Of a DNA stretch of 44,275 nucleotides, positions 1-8,114 are shown piece after piece; position 1 is the first letter of the stretch; the number at the start of each line of letters is the position of its first letter. The stretch lies in the IMG/VR virus record IMGVR_UViG_3300042006_000042, positions 1-44,275 of that record; one strand, written 5' to 3'. Source of the stretch: a virus. The translations under genes and the position numbers were made by a program. The notes under the pieces are model-generated. The model did not search any database. It was not told the origin of the DNA and worked only from the letters and a program-made list of their open reading frames with translations.

Positions 1-355
1 CCCACGAACCGTTCTCGCCGGTGAGCGACCACTTCTCGCCAGTTGCCGGAGCTTCATAGTCTGGAATCGAGTTCGCCGCAGCGATCGGTAGGGCCGCCCT
101 GAACTGTTCGAGATATTCGGCTGGCTTCGATCCCCAGCGATTAAGCAGGCACTCGTCATCAACCGGCGCGCCTTCGTCTTCTGGCTCTCCTGACGGTTCG
201 CCCGGCACCATGAAGAACTCACGCTCGACAGCCTGGAGAAGGTCGGAGAAGTGTTTGGTGTTTTCGATGTTGACCAACAGCGTCGACAGTTCGTGGTTGG
301 AGCTGAGGCCGAACAGGTTGTAGATCCGGGCCAGCTCTGGCTTATGCTTGGGCAT
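1..355 (-). CDS. Hypothetical protein, 3' part outside window
   Basis: An open minus-strand frame begins at ATG 355 and runs off the left edge, so about 118 N-terminal residues are visible and no stop is seen. AAGGA sits about 8 bases before the ATG. The visible protein begins MPKHKPELARIYN, is rich in Glu and Pro around residues 48-65, and has no signal peptide or membrane segment. I recognise no domain. Its place at the end of the leftward early gene block suggests a phage left-arm gene, but a host gene cannot be excluded because the prophage's left boundary is not visible. Confidence 0.6.
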   Translation of the reverse strand, partial: MPKHKPELARIYNLFGLSSNHELSTLLVNIENTKHFSDLLQAVEREFFMVPGEPSGEPEDEGAPVDDECLLNRWGSKPAEYLEQFRAALPIAAANSIPDYEAPATGEKWSLTGENGSW

Positions 356-524
356 GACTTCGTCCTTGCCGCTATAGCGGCTAAAATATGTACAAGGGAA
401 TTGGAGCTGTAGAGGTATTGAAACCAGCCGTCCGTAACCGCTTCGGCGCCGTTGCGCTTCGTTCGATCAGGTCTATCTTTGGAGGAGTTTTAAGCCCCTA
501 TCAAGGAACAGGCAGGAGGGCGGT

Positions 525-821
525 ATGAGGCTTCGCGGCGACATTTTCTGGGCTTGGGCAGATCCCGAGATCCACAACCGAACACATGATGAAACTTTCA
601 GTAATGGAACTCACATCGACGTGCAGGTCAGGCTATCTCGTACCGGCGAAACTCAAATGTTCATCGGTGTTTATGCTTCCGGTGGCATGGCGTTGCATGA
701 AGAAACCATTAACCCAAGTCCGGGTGAATCAATGACTAGAGCTATGGCTTGGGGCGTAAGCCGAGCTCGTCAGTTGGCTGCTGCTGGAAGTGCGAGTCCT
801 AAGTCAGCGTCCTCGAAATAG
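525..821 (+). CDS. Small hypothetical protein
   Basis: A 98-residue protein whose ATG follows a strong AGGAGG six bases upstream (514-519), which supports translation. It contains HIDVQVRLSRTGETQMFIGV, a pattern that looks like beta strands, and ends in an Ala/Ser-rich tail. No signal peptide, cysteines or membrane segment. It is one of few plus-strand genes in the leftward early block, converges on the gene ending at 847, and may have its own promoter in 356-524, where I could not identify a clear one. Function unknown. Confidence 0.6.
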   Translation: MRLRGDIFWAWADPEIHNRTHDETFSNGTHIDVQVRLSRTGETQMFIGVYASGGMALHEETINPSPGESMTRAMAWGVSRARQLAAAGSASPKSASSK

Positions 822-846
822 CGGCTGACTTTGAAGGGGGAGGGAG

Positions 847-1377
847 TTACTGCTGGTTTGTGTGACTGGCGTACTGACGTGCAGCCCGCATTTCCGCATC
901 GGTGGCCTTGCGCCCTGATACCCACATGCCGTTCGGATCCTTCCGAAACGTCCAGCCGTAGTGTCCGTTGTTCTCGTCGATCATGATTGCGTACTCGCCG
1001 CCGCGGGCTGCGATCATGCCCTTGATGGGAGCAACTTCTGCGTCTTGCGACATGCTGACGACCAAGCCATCAAAAAACTGCTCGATCTTCTGTCGGATCC
1101 GGTAGGGAAGCCGCGGGCTTGCCTCGTTGTAGGCTTCACGAAGCAGTTCTTTGGATTGTCCGAGCTCATCAATCCGCTGATCCGCTGCGTTCAGGCGCTG
1201 CTGCAGGGCGTCACGCTCGGCTGTGACCCGGTCGAACTCGGAGCCCAGCACATACCGCACTGACTCATGCCCGCATTCGCACGCATCCCACACATCGTCC
1301 TGGCACCATTCACGGCCGTCGATTTTTCCCTGCTCTTGGCAGGCCGGGCCGAGGAAAATCACTTTGAGTTCGCTCAC
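847..1377 (-). CDS. Hypothetical phage protein with central coiled coil
   Basis: 176 residues from GTG 1377. I chose this start because GGAG (1386-1389) lies at proper distance and only a short overlap with the upstream gene (stop at 1392) results; an ATG at 1422 would overlap more and lacks a ribosome site. Residues about 15-40 contain several Cys (CQDDVWDACECGHE), then comes a Gln/Glu/Leu heptad-like stretch (ERDALQQRLNAADQRIDEL), then a C-terminal segment with Trp and Arg (WTFRKDPNGMW). This layout is common in small phage early proteins, but I cannot name a family. It is a member of the leftward operon, downstream of the cupin-like gene. Confidence 0.65.
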   Translation of the reverse strand: MSELKVIFLGPACQEQGKIDGREWCQDDVWDACECGHESVRYVLGSEFDRVTAERDALQQRLNAADQRIDELGQSKELLREAYNEASPRLPYRIRQKIEQFFDGLVVSMSQDAEVAPIKGMIAARGGEYAIMIDENNGHYGWTFRKDPNGMWVSGRKATDAEMRAARQYASHTNQQ

Positions 1378-1391
1378 TTCGAAGGCTCCGT

Positions 1392-1967
1392 TCAATTGTC
1401 GGCACCGGTGTAGGTGCGCCAAGGCACCTTCACGCCGTTTACGAGGAATCCCCAGTCACCGCGCCACTTGCTTGTGATGAAGAGGGTGATGACGCCGCCG
1501 GGTGATACCTGGTCGATGCGGTGGTATTCGCCGTGGTTGAGGCGGGCGGTGTCTCCCGGGCTGCGGGTCCTCATCGACAGCTTGAATAGATCATCCGGCT
1601 CTTCCAGCCACTGAAGAGGGCCTGGCTTCAGCATGTCGACGTTGCTCGCAGGCTCAAGACGCTCTTCCGTGTACCAACCACGCAGGATGATCGTCCGGGC
1701 GTTCCAGGGATGGTCATGCAGGTCGCGATCTTCGTCCGGCCGCATGATGTGGTGAATGCGGAACGACCACGGGCACCACCACAGCGCCGGCTTGTGCGTC
1801 TCCCGGCTGTACGGGTTGAACAGCCACCAGCGGCCCATGTACATCTCGGTGCCGTCGGCGGACATGATGTGCTGGTACGGGGTGAGCTTGGCGCGGGCGA
1901 TGAGCCAGTCGGCGATGGCTGGGCGCGCGAGGACCTTGGCGATGATTCGCCAGAAGAGGTTCAGCAT
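1392..1967 (-). CDS. Cupin-like phage protein
   Basis: 191 residues. The N-terminus is amphipathic (MLNLFWRIIAKVLARP). The central part holds a cupin-like pattern: an acidic and His-rich stretch (DEDRDLHDHPW, around residues 77-87), a glycine turn (ILRGWYTEE), and a later His-containing segment (LNHGEYHRI, around 143-151). The HDH cluster plus the distant His could bind a metal, as in cupins, but which reaction it might catalyse is unknown. It is encoded by a free-standing phage gene whose start is 5' of the Cys-rich hypothetical gene. The cupin assignment is by pattern only. Confidence 0.6.
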   Translation of the reverse strand: MLNLFWRIIAKVLARPAIADWLIARAKLTPYQHIMSADGTEMYMGRWWLFNPYSRETHKPALWWCPWSFRIHHIMRPDEDRDLHDHPWNARTIILRGWYTEERLEPASNVDMLKPGPLQWLEEPDDLFKLSMRTRSPGDTARLNHGEYHRIDQVSPGGVITLFITSKWRGDWGFLVNGVKVPWRTYTGADN

Positions 1968-2054
1968 GGATGGCGTCCTATGCCGGGCATGCCCGGGCGG
2001 TGGAGGGTGGTGAGGGATCAGCTACAGTTCAGCGATCAGCCAATGGAGGTGGGT

Positions 2055-2285
2055 ATGACCTGTTACATCTGCGGGAAAGACGTCGAGGCGATCAAGTTTC
2101 CAGATAGTGAGGAGATCCCTTGCCCTGACTGCTCGCATTACAGGATTTCAGGAACAGCGATCGCTTTGTTCAAACAGCACAACTGGCGATTTGACGTTGA
2201 GCTGGCGCGCCGTTGGATCGCGTCTCAGCAGGGTTCCGGTGTTATCCCGCTAATCGATTCGAGTAGAGCGGCTACCCTGCTTTAG
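2055..2285 (+). CDS. Small zinc-ribbon-like protein
   Basis: 76 residues. ATG 2055 is preceded by GGAGG at 2045-2049. Upstream in-frame ATGs would run antisense through the cupin-like gene and have no ribosome site. Two Cys pairs at the N-terminus, CYICG and CPDCSHYRISG, form a likely CxxC...CxxC zinc ribbon. The remainder is a short helical region ending SSRAATLL. It lies convergent with the methyltransferase gene and overlaps its 3' end by four bases. Single zinc ribbons in phage early proteins often bind nucleic acid or protein partners; the target here is unknown. Confidence 0.65.
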   Translation: MTCYICGKDVEAIKFPDSEEIPCPDCSHYRISGTAIALFKQHNWRFDVELARRWIASQQGSGVIPLIDSSRAATLL

Positions 2286-3205
2286 GCAGCAGCTTTCAGC
2301 GCCTCGATGATTCGCTGGCCAGCAAGCGGCGGAACAGCGTTGCCAGCCATGTGCATGGTCAGGCGATGGTTAGCAGGACGTAGCGTGTGGGCCGGGAATG
2401 ACATCGCGGCAAGCGCTTCATTTGCCGAGAGCATCCGCATTTCATCGCCTCGAACCAGTGCCCAGCGGTCCAGCGTGGTGATCGTGCCGATCGGGCGGTT
2501 GATATCGCGACCGGTCAGCCCGGAGCCTTTGCCGTAGTAGGGCATGATGAACTGATCACCGAATCGCTCTCGGCCGTTGCGCACCCGGTCCAAAGTGGCC
2601 TGCGCGCGCCCTGGCTTCTCGATTGGTGACCAGCGCCCAGCGTCGAACTGCAGGAAGCTGGCGGCGGGAACGTGCTGTCGCCGGTGCAGCTCGAGCATCA
2701 GCGGCGACTTGCTGCGTGTGCAGACCAGGAACAGACGCACGCGGTGCTGTGGCACGCCGAGATCAGCGCAGTCGACTACATGCGGCGCGATCATGTAGCC
2801 CAACGCTGCCATGGCCTGCGACCAGGCTGGATACAGTGCCCAGTCCGTGAACTCTTCGACATTCTCAACCAGCACAACTTCGGGCTTATGGTACTCGGCG
2901 GCGGACACAACCGCCCATGCTGTCGAGCGGGATGCGTCGTGCTGAGCATTGCCTGACTTCTTTCCGCGGGCCTTCGAATGGCCTTGGCAGCAGGGTGACG
3001 CGAGCATGATGTCGTGAGTAGGTACCTTTGACCAATCCGCCTGATGCAGGTCTTGGCAGATGTGGACGGCCTCCGGGTGGTTGGCGCTGTGCCATTCGAC
3101 TGCGACCGGCCAGTGGTTGGCCGCCCATATAACTTCGATGCCGGCATTGCGGGCGCCGGTGGACCATCCGCCGAGACCGGCGAACAAATCGATAGCAGTT
3201 GGCAT
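2282..3205 (-). CDS. DNA (cytosine-5-)-methyltransferase
   Basis: 307 residues with the ordered motifs of C5-cytosine methyltransferases: motif I DLFAGLGGWS (residues 6-15, SAM binding), motif IV SPCCQGHS with the catalytic Cys at about 72, motif VI ENV at 114-116, motif VIII QHRVRLF at 153-159, and motif X GNAVPP near 290. It transfers a methyl group from SAM to C5 of cytosine in double-stranded DNA. No restriction endonuclease is adjacent, so this is an orphan phage methylase, possibly protecting phage DNA from host restriction. Target recognition cannot be read from sequence. It is divergent from the accessory gene at 3247, 41 bases away. Confidence 0.92.
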   Translation of the reverse strand: MPTAIDLFAGLGGWSTGARNAGIEVIWAANHWPVAVEWHSANHPEAVHICQDLHQADWSKVPTHDIMLASPCCQGHSKARGKKSGNAQHDASRSTAWAVVSAAEYHKPEVVLVENVEEFTDWALYPAWSQAMAALGYMIAPHVVDCADLGVPQHRVRLFLVCTRSKSPLMLELHRRQHVPAASFLQFDAGRWSPIEKPGRAQATLDRVRNGRERFGDQFIMPYYGKGSGLTGRDINRPIGTITTLDRWALVRGDEMRMLSANEALAAMSFPAHTLRPANHRLTMHMAGNAVPPLAGQRIIEALKAAA

Positions 3206-3246
3206 TGTTCGGCCTCACCTGTATGTTCACGTAAAAGTAAAGAGTT

Positions 3247-4254
3247 ATGGTTATGGACTTTTCTGACGTGTATCGGCTTTGCAAGAGGAGCCAGTCGCTT
3301 AAGCGTGGAGTGAAATCTGTAAGAGATCGCTTAGATAGCTCAGGCGTGCAATACATTGCGCTCGAAGAAGTGACTGTTAATTATTTTGCTGCGATTCCGG
3401 GCTATCGATTTACAACAATTGAAGGCACCGCTTTCTTTCCTCGCGATTTAACTAAGGTGTCAAATTCTCTGGGTGTGACATGGGTGCGGGATGCATTGAT
3501 TCAAGCGGATATAGTTGTGCCGCCTTATTATGGAATGGGTTTCGTCGGAAGTTATGCGTCACGCATACTTTCGGCCCGAACAGATCAGGACAAGCTTGAT
3601 ATAGGTAGTGAGATGCTCAGGAGGATGTACCCGTCGGATGGTTTGGCAGAACTCATCTGCGGAGTCTGGGCCTTGAGGCAAACGTATGAAACCTTTCACC
3701 AGACGTTGATTGAGTCAGCTAAAGCTTATTCTGTCGGACTGCATAGCGTAGCTATTATTGGTCTGCTCCCATGTATTGAGGGGATAATCAGAGCTCTTGG
3801 TGTGAAGGTGGGGCTGCGCGTAGAAGCCGCCGTTAATATCCATCAGCTGCTTAGAGTATTTGATCGACTTAAGTCAAAAGAGCTGGATATGATGTTTGAT
3901 GGATACGATTGGTTGCCCTCTGACTTGAATAGCAAGCTACTGAGCCGGTTTCATGAAAGAGTTCAGATGTACGACGGCATATCTGAGTATTTTAGTACCA
4001 AACTTTATCAGCACACGAGTGACGTCAGCGATTCGACGTCTCTAAATCGACATGGAATCGCGCACGGGCTATTTTACGGTTATGCGACCGCGGAGAATTA
4101 TCTTCGTCTCTTCAATCTCTTAAGCGCGTTGTCGATGGTTGCAGCTATCGCTGAGGGTAAGGGTAGTATGTTGCATCCAGGAGCAAGCGATAGCTCTAGA
4201 GCGCTAACTCAAAAGTTAGAGATATGTCGGGCTGTTGCAAGGTCGGTTAGGTGA
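3247..4254 (+). CDS. Accessory protein with HEPN-like R-x4-H motif
   Basis: 335 residues, mostly helical, with no signal peptide. Near the C-terminus it carries LNRHGIAHG, which contains R268-x4-H273 with a polar residue right after the Arg. That is the catalytic pattern of HEPN ribonucleases seen in toxins and abortive-infection proteins. A hydrophobic helix around residues 170-185 (VAIIGLLPCIEGII) precedes it. Codons are visibly AT-richer than in neighbouring genes and the gene runs against the surrounding leftward operon, so it looks like an acquired accessory (moron) gene. A second ATG at 3253 is an alternative start. The function as a defence ribonuclease is inference; the motif alone is short. 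Confidence 0.7.
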   Translation: MVMDFSDVYRLCKRSQSLKRGVKSVRDRLDSSGVQYIALEEVTVNYFAAIPGYRFTTIEGTAFFPRDLTKVSNSLGVTWVRDALIQADIVVPPYYGMGFVGSYASRILSARTDQDKLDIGSEMLRRMYPSDGLAELICGVWALRQTYETFHQTLIESAKAYSVGLHSVAIIGLLPCIEGIIRALGVKVGLRVEAAVNIHQLLRVFDRLKSKELDMMFDGYDWLPSDLNSKLLSRFHERVQMYDGISEYFSTKLYQHTSDVSDSTSLNRHGIAHGLFYGYATAENYLRLFNLLSALSMVAAIAEGKGSMLHPGASDSSRALTQKLEICRAVARSVR

Positions 4255-4293
4255 TCCGAACGTTCAAGATTAAATGAACTGCGCGGCTAAGGA

Positions 4294-4608
4294 TTATTTG
4301 TCGTGATGAATGCGAAGTGCTTCGCGGTCAAAGGCAAGCTTTAGTTTCCGCGACACGTTTTCGGGTATCACGTATTCGTGTCGCGGCGGTGGCTCAAGCA
4401 GTGGAAGGGCGCCGCCCGGGCCTAGGCCATGCAGGTGGTGAATCATCAGCGTTATTGCCTCACCCTGTTCCTCGATGCCGCTCCAGGCCATCAGCTCAGC
4501 AAGTGCTCGGCGAGTGCCGGGCAGGCAGTGCAGCCTGATTTCCTCTTCGCCGCGCTCTTTCCTCTTCGCCGCGGCTTTCGCTGAGCGATCTGCATTGCTC
4601 TTGGCCAT
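4294..4608 (-). CDS. Ribbon-helix-helix-like small phage protein
   Basis: 104 residues. A basic N-terminus (NADRSAKAAAKRKERG) is followed by a likely RHH core: a strand EEIRLHCLPGTRR and helices ALAELMAWSG and QGEAITLMIHHLHGLG. This matches the size and order of small Arc/MetJ-like DNA-binding proteins often found in pseudomonad phage early regions. The C-terminal ENVSRKLKLAF is encoded by a DNA element that recurs elsewhere in the phage (see the inverted repeat at 4348-4386). The start at 4608 has GAAGAGG upstream. It is separated from the convergent accessory gene by 39 bases. A regulatory role is likely but not shown. Confidence 0.7.
   Translation of the reverse strand: MAKSNADRSAKAAAKRKERGEEEIRLHCLPGTRRALAELMAWSGIEEQGEAITLMIHHLHGLGPGGALPLLEPPPRHEYVIPENVSRKLKLAFDREALRIHHDK
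4348..4386. repeat. Inverted repeat CCGCGACACG / CGTGTCGCGG
   Basis: Perfect 10-bp arms (4348-4357 and 4377-4386) separated by 19 bases, inside the RHH-like gene. The core CGCGACACGTTTTC is shared with the start of the Rha gene (13031-13050, opposite strand), and CGCGACACGTTT with the intergenic copy at 19114-19153. CGCG centres are 33 bases apart here and 32 at 19114. A protein-binding or methylation role is inferred. Confidence 0.6.
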
Positions 4609-4683
4609 GGCCTACCTCTTCAATTCCGCTGGCCGGCAAGTCCAGCCAGGTCTGTCGTTTGCGTTGTTGGGTGCGAAAACGTC

Positions 4684-5148
4684 TCACGCTGCGACCTTCA
4701 CCTGATGCCAGGCGCCGGCGGCGTAGAACAGCTTCGCTGCTTGGGCTTCGTCCATCGATATCTCGTCGGGGATGGCGATCCAGCCTGATGCCACCAGATG
4801 GGTAGGGTTCGCGCTGTTGCGCAGCTCCAGGTAGTAATGCTCGATCGCATCGGTCAGGCGCTCGACCTTATAGATACCCTCGGGCGAGATCTCCACCGAC
4901 TTGATGTACTCGGCGCCGCGTTCGTCTCGACACATGGCGGCGATGTAGATCGTCCAGCGGTAGGAGAAGTCGAATATCGCGTTGGCGATCGCCAGACTGC
5001 GGATCTGCTTGCAGCTCTTCCAGTTCGCCATGATCTGGCTGCCGCTGGGATCGATGTTCACCACCGCGACGTGGTTGGTGCGCAGCAGCGCCCGGCAGCT
5101 GCGTTCGGCCCGGGCGAAACCGTTGTTGGGTTTGCGTTTCGACTTCAT
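4684..5148 (-). CDS. Hypothetical phage early protein
   Basis: 154 residues; basic N-terminus (MKSKRKPNNGFARAERSCR), then alternating strands and helices, including a segment WTIYIAAMCRDERGAEYIKS and a helix DAIEHYYLELRNSA. No signal peptide or known motif. Its start overlaps the stop of the preceding 80-residue gene (5145), so the two are translationally coupled within the recombination gene operon downstream of the exonuclease. Such placement is typical of accessory recombination or modification proteins, but I do not recognise the family. Confidence 0.7.
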   Translation of the reverse strand: MKSKRKPNNGFARAERSCRALLRTNHVAVVNIDPSGSQIMANWKSCKQIRSLAIANAIFDFSYRWTIYIAAMCRDERGAEYIKSVEISPEGIYKVERLTDAIEHYYLELRNSANPTHLVASGWIAIPDEISMDEAQAAKLFYAAGAWHQVKVAA

Positions 5149-5387
5149 AGCGCGTCCGCCATTTTGCGCAGCGCCTTGCGTTCGGCGGCCGATATCGGCT
5201 TCGGCCGGCGCTTGAGGACCGTTTCAGGGTCTATTTTCTTCGAGCGGGGCGGTGGCAGTGGATTGCGCGGCGGGCTTTTCAGCTGGTCGATCCGTCCGCC
5301 GGCGGCCAGATACTGCGCGATTCGTTCAGCGATCGATTCGGCGTCCGGTCGGTGCTGCTCGACGAGGTTGAGGTGGTTGCTGATCAT
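5145..5387 (-). CDS. Small hypothetical protein
   Basis: 80 residues. The ATG overlaps the exonuclease stop (ATGA arrangement), which indicates translational coupling. N-terminal half helical (AESIAERIAQYLAAGGRIDQL); the middle is proline-rich and basic (SPPRNPLPPPRSKK); the C-terminus is a short basic helix. The pattern of a helix plus disordered basic linker is common for small DNA-associated phage proteins. It lies between the exonuclease and another hypothetical gene in the leftward operon. No family recognised. Confidence 0.65.
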   Translation of the reverse strand: MISNHLNLVEQHRPDAESIAERIAQYLAAGGRIDQLKSPPRNPLPPPRSKKIDPETVLKRRPKPISAAERKALRKMADAL

Positions 5388-6151
5388 GCTGCTTTACTCC
5401 GGAGCTTCGCCTCGTAGCCGTCCACCAGCAGCTTGAACTGCCAGAGGTCTTCTTCGAGCTGCTCGATGTAGTCGTCGTCACGCTTGAATTCTTGCAGCCA
5501 GAGCTGGCGGCCAACGGGCTTTAAGAGAGGGCAGTACATGCCGATGTGCCACCACTTGCGGCCGGTGATCCACATGCAGCCCTGTACCTGGTCGATAACC
5601 TCGCTGGCATCGTTGTCGATGTGGAACGCGCGAAGCTTGTCAGGCGAAAGGAAACATTTGTACTCCGAGCCGCCATCGTCGCCGATGAACCCGTCTGCAC
5701 TGGCGCCGAACACGCCGTCGTCAGTTTTCACCAGCCCGACCTGAGTCACGATCAGGCCCGTCTGGATCTCGTGTTCCATGCGGGCTTCGGGTTCGAGTTC
5801 GTGTCCACGTCGCATCTGCCACGTTTCGAAGCCACCATCCAGCGGCGCACCGCCGATCCGTTCAACGGCCAGTTCGAAGGCGTAGGTGAGTGCGGCGTTC
5901 GATGGTTCGCCGACCTTCTCGCCATCGAGAGCGCGCTGCACGACTTCAGCCTTCGGCCCGGCCTTGTAGCCAGCCAGGTCGCGGGCCTTGCTTTCGCTAT
6001 GGCCGGCCAGGATCGCGTCGACATACTTCCGCTGCTGGGTGGTGAGCCCGTTCACCTTGGATCGGGCGGTGCTGAACATGCTGGCGGTGATGACTCCGGC
6101 GCGACCTTGCAGCCATTCAGCGGAGCCCTGAGTGCAGTTGAGGACGATCAT
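5384..6151 (-). CDS. YqaJ/lambda-type 5'-3' exonuclease
   Basis: 255 residues with the YqaJ viral recombinase fold pattern: N-terminal QGSAEWLQGRAGVITAS (residues 8-24), GHELEPEAR (116-124), and the metal-binding catalytic core FGASADGFIG followed by SEYKC, with D153, E163 and K165 as the D...ExK nuclease residues. Such enzymes resect one strand of double-stranded DNA and hand the other to an annealase. The next gene upstream encodes an Erf-type annealase and overlaps this start by four bases, so the pair is a two-component recombination system. The product acts in the cytoplasm on phage DNA ends or concatemers. Confidence 0.9.
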   Translation of the reverse strand: MIVLNCTQGSAEWLQGRAGVITASMFSTARSKVNGLTTQQRKYVDAILAGHSESKARDLAGYKAGPKAEVVQRALDGEKVGEPSNAALTYAFELAVERIGGAPLDGGFETWQMRRGHELEPEARMEHEIQTGLIVTQVGLVKTDDGVFGASADGFIGDDGGSEYKCFLSPDKLRAFHIDNDASEVIDQVQGCMWITGRKWWHIGMYCPLLKPVGRQLWLQEFKRDDDYIEQLEEDLWQFKLLVDGYEAKLRSKAA

Positions 6152-6906
6152 TGAGGCGCCTCCAGTTTGGCTTTATGGACGGTGACGGCGGTCTTCACTG
6201 TGGAATACCCGTTGGTGTCACCCGATGCTTGCAGGACTTTCAGGCTCGCCTGCCAGACGTCTTTCAGTTCGTCCGGCGTTGTGGTCTGCCCGACACGCTC
6301 AAGGATGTCGGCGACGACCTGGGCGCGCATGTCATCTGTATCCGAACCATCGGCTGATTGCCCGTCGTCGTCGCGGGTTTCGCCGGTGGTGATGTTGAGC
6401 AGCGCGCACATGACGTAGCGCTTGCCATACGTGGTGGAGGAGCCGACCGCCTGCACTTCGTTACGGCCTTTGCCGATATCGACCGGCAAAGTCATGGTTG
6501 TTTGCTCGCGGTGACCGCCTCGGTGCATGAGGATCCCGGTGACCTTGATCACCTTGTCCTCGGTTTCAACCTTGAACGTGATGGCGAAGCCGTGCTCCTG
6601 CATGATCGGTTTCAACGTGTGCGTGATGTGATCGAGCGTGGCGTAGGAGTTGCCGGTGTGCAGATTCACCGCGCCCTCGAACACAGTCGGGATATTGCAC
6701 TGCATCTCGGCCATGGCCGCGTTGAATTCCTGCTCGGCGGTCTTGGCCTGCATGCGCTCATGCATGGCGAGCAGCCGCTCCATCTTTTCGATATCGCAGG
6801 TTGGATCGGCGGCGGCGCGGCTTATGACCGCCATGATGCTGTTGTCCGTCGAGATCGGCACGACGGCTTGCCGGCGCTGCTCCGGCATGATGATTTCGGT
6901 AGGCAT
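6148..6906 (-). CDS. erf: Erf-type single-strand DNA annealing protein
   Basis: 252 residues from ATG 6906, chosen because GAGG precedes it; an ATG 48 bases upstream lacks a site. The Erf core is clear: helix with QAKTAEQEFNAAMAEMQ, LHTGNSYATLDHITHTLKP, HGFAITFK, and the GSSTTYGKRYVMCALLNITTG block near residues 160-180. Erf proteins (P22) form rings on single-stranded DNA and promote annealing, helping circularise or recombine phage genomes. It is paired with the overlapping downstream exonuclease gene. The C-terminal part (after about 190) is variable and may recruit host SSB. Confidence 0.9.
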   Translation of the reverse strand: MPTEIIMPEQRRQAVVPISTDNSIMAVISRAAADPTCDIEKMERLLAMHERMQAKTAEQEFNAAMAEMQCNIPTVFEGAVNLHTGNSYATLDHITHTLKPIMQEHGFAITFKVETEDKVIKVTGILMHRGGHREQTTMTLPVDIGKGRNEVQAVGSSTTYGKRYVMCALLNITTGETRDDDGQSADGSDTDDMRAQVVADILERVGQTTTPDELKDVWQASLKVLQASGDTNGYSTVKTAVTVHKAKLEAPQ

Positions 6907-6913
6907 GGCGACC

Positions 6914-8071
6914 TCAGTAGCTGATTGAAATGGCGGGGATCTTGCGCTGCGCAATCAGGGTGATTGCCTGCTTCGCGCATTCCTCGGTCATGCCGCCCTC
7001 GATGAAGGCTTCCAGCGCGGTGCGGTTGATCTGCTTTTTGTGTTCCAGGTCGGCCTCGCGCACCTGCTGCTGGCGGACGATTTCAGCAGCCGCTGCATCG
7101 GCGCGGCGGCGCTCGTCGGCACGCGCTTGCTCTGCGGCCTGTTCGGCGCGTTTTGCTGCGGCTTGGCGTTCCTGCTCTGCGCGTTGCTCGGCGGCGATGC
7201 GATTCGCTTCCGCCTGCTCTGCCGCCAGTCGAGCCTGCTCGGCCTGCTGCTCAAGCTGGAGGCGCTGGCGCTCGGCCTGTGCTTCTGCGTCACGGGCAGC
7301 TTGCTCGGCAGCACGCTGTGCGGCGGCAGCCTGATCAAGCAACTCTTGCTCGCGGCGGGCGGCGGCTTCTCGTTCGGCCTGTGCACGCTGCTCAGCTTCG
7401 CGGCGGGTGCGCTCTTCAGCTTCCCGGGCGATCTGTGCGTCCCGATCGCGCTGAGCCTGTGCTTCGGCTTCGGCGCGCAAACGGATCAGTTCGGCCTGTT
7501 CGGCTTCGTACCGCGCTCGCTCGGCGTGCAGGGTGCGCAGCTTGATCAGCGTCTGGTCTTTCACTTGGGCGGCTTCGGCCAAGAACTCTTCCCAGTTATC
7601 GCCGATTTCGAGCAGTTCGAGGTCGGCGATGAGGCTGGCCAGCTGGTCGGACGTCGGCGCCGCTTCGAATACGGTCAGGTCCTTGATCTGTTGGATCGCG
7701 TCGACGTGAGCGTCTGTCCGGGCGATCTCAGCTTGCTCCCAGTCCGTCAGCGGCTGGCGAGTGGCATCACGCAGCGCGTCCATCTTGTTCACGAACTCGC
7801 GCAGCTCGGCCTCGACAACCTTCGGCATTTCCTTCAAGCGCTTGAGGTAATCGCGGCCTGGCTTTTCCACGGCCGTCTTCGACTTGCTGACCTTGGCAGC
7901 CAGAGAGGCGATGCGCTCGCGGCCCTTGCGAGTGGTCAGATCTGGAACCTCGGCAGTGACCTCAGCGGCTACCGCGTCGAAGAACTGGCCAAGGCCGCCG
8001 GCGACATAGATGGCCGGTGCGTTTTCTTCGCTGATGTCGTCAATCTTGATGACTTGCTGTTGTGCGGACAC
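6914..8071 (-). CDS. Long coiled-coil protein of recombination operon
   Basis: 385 residues from GTG 8071 with AAGG upstream. Residues 1-190 are globular and helical (TTRKGRERIASLAAKVSKSK, VEAELREFVNKMDALRD). Residues about 190-345 are an extended Ala/Glu/Arg/Gln coiled coil with repeated RAEAEAQAQ- and EQAEAN-like units. The C-terminus (ALEAFIEGGMTEECAKQAIT) is a compact helical domain. The coiled coil can draw TolA-like annotations, but there is no membrane anchor, so those would be misleading. Similar proteins sit beside Erf or RecT genes in many phages and may be DUF1351-like. Its role is unknown, possibly structural support for recombination. Confidence 0.8.
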   Translation of the reverse strand: MSAQQQVIKIDDISEENAPAIYVAGGLGQFFDAVAAEVTAEVPDLTTRKGRERIASLAAKVSKSKTAVEKPGRDYLKRLKEMPKVVEAELREFVNKMDALRDATRQPLTDWEQAEIARTDAHVDAIQQIKDLTVFEAAPTSDQLASLIADLELLEIGDNWEEFLAEAAQVKDQTLIKLRTLHAERARYEAEQAELIRLRAEAEAQAQRDRDAQIAREAEERTRREAEQRAQAEREAAARREQELLDQAAAAQRAAEQAARDAEAQAERQRLQLEQQAEQARLAAEQAEANRIAAEQRAEQERQAAAKRAEQAAEQARADERRRADAAAAEIVRQQQVREADLEHKKQINRTALEAFIEGGMTEECAKQAITLIAQRKIPAISISY

Positions 8072-8114
8072 GGGGAATCCTTGCCGCGACGTGCGCAGCG
8101 CTTGAAGTTGAAAG

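Noticed and set aside
4496-4687. 63-codon minus frame with GTGA overlap
   Set aside because: Overlaps over half with the RHH-like gene; Arg-rich tail looks like a shadow. The overlap start alone is weak support.
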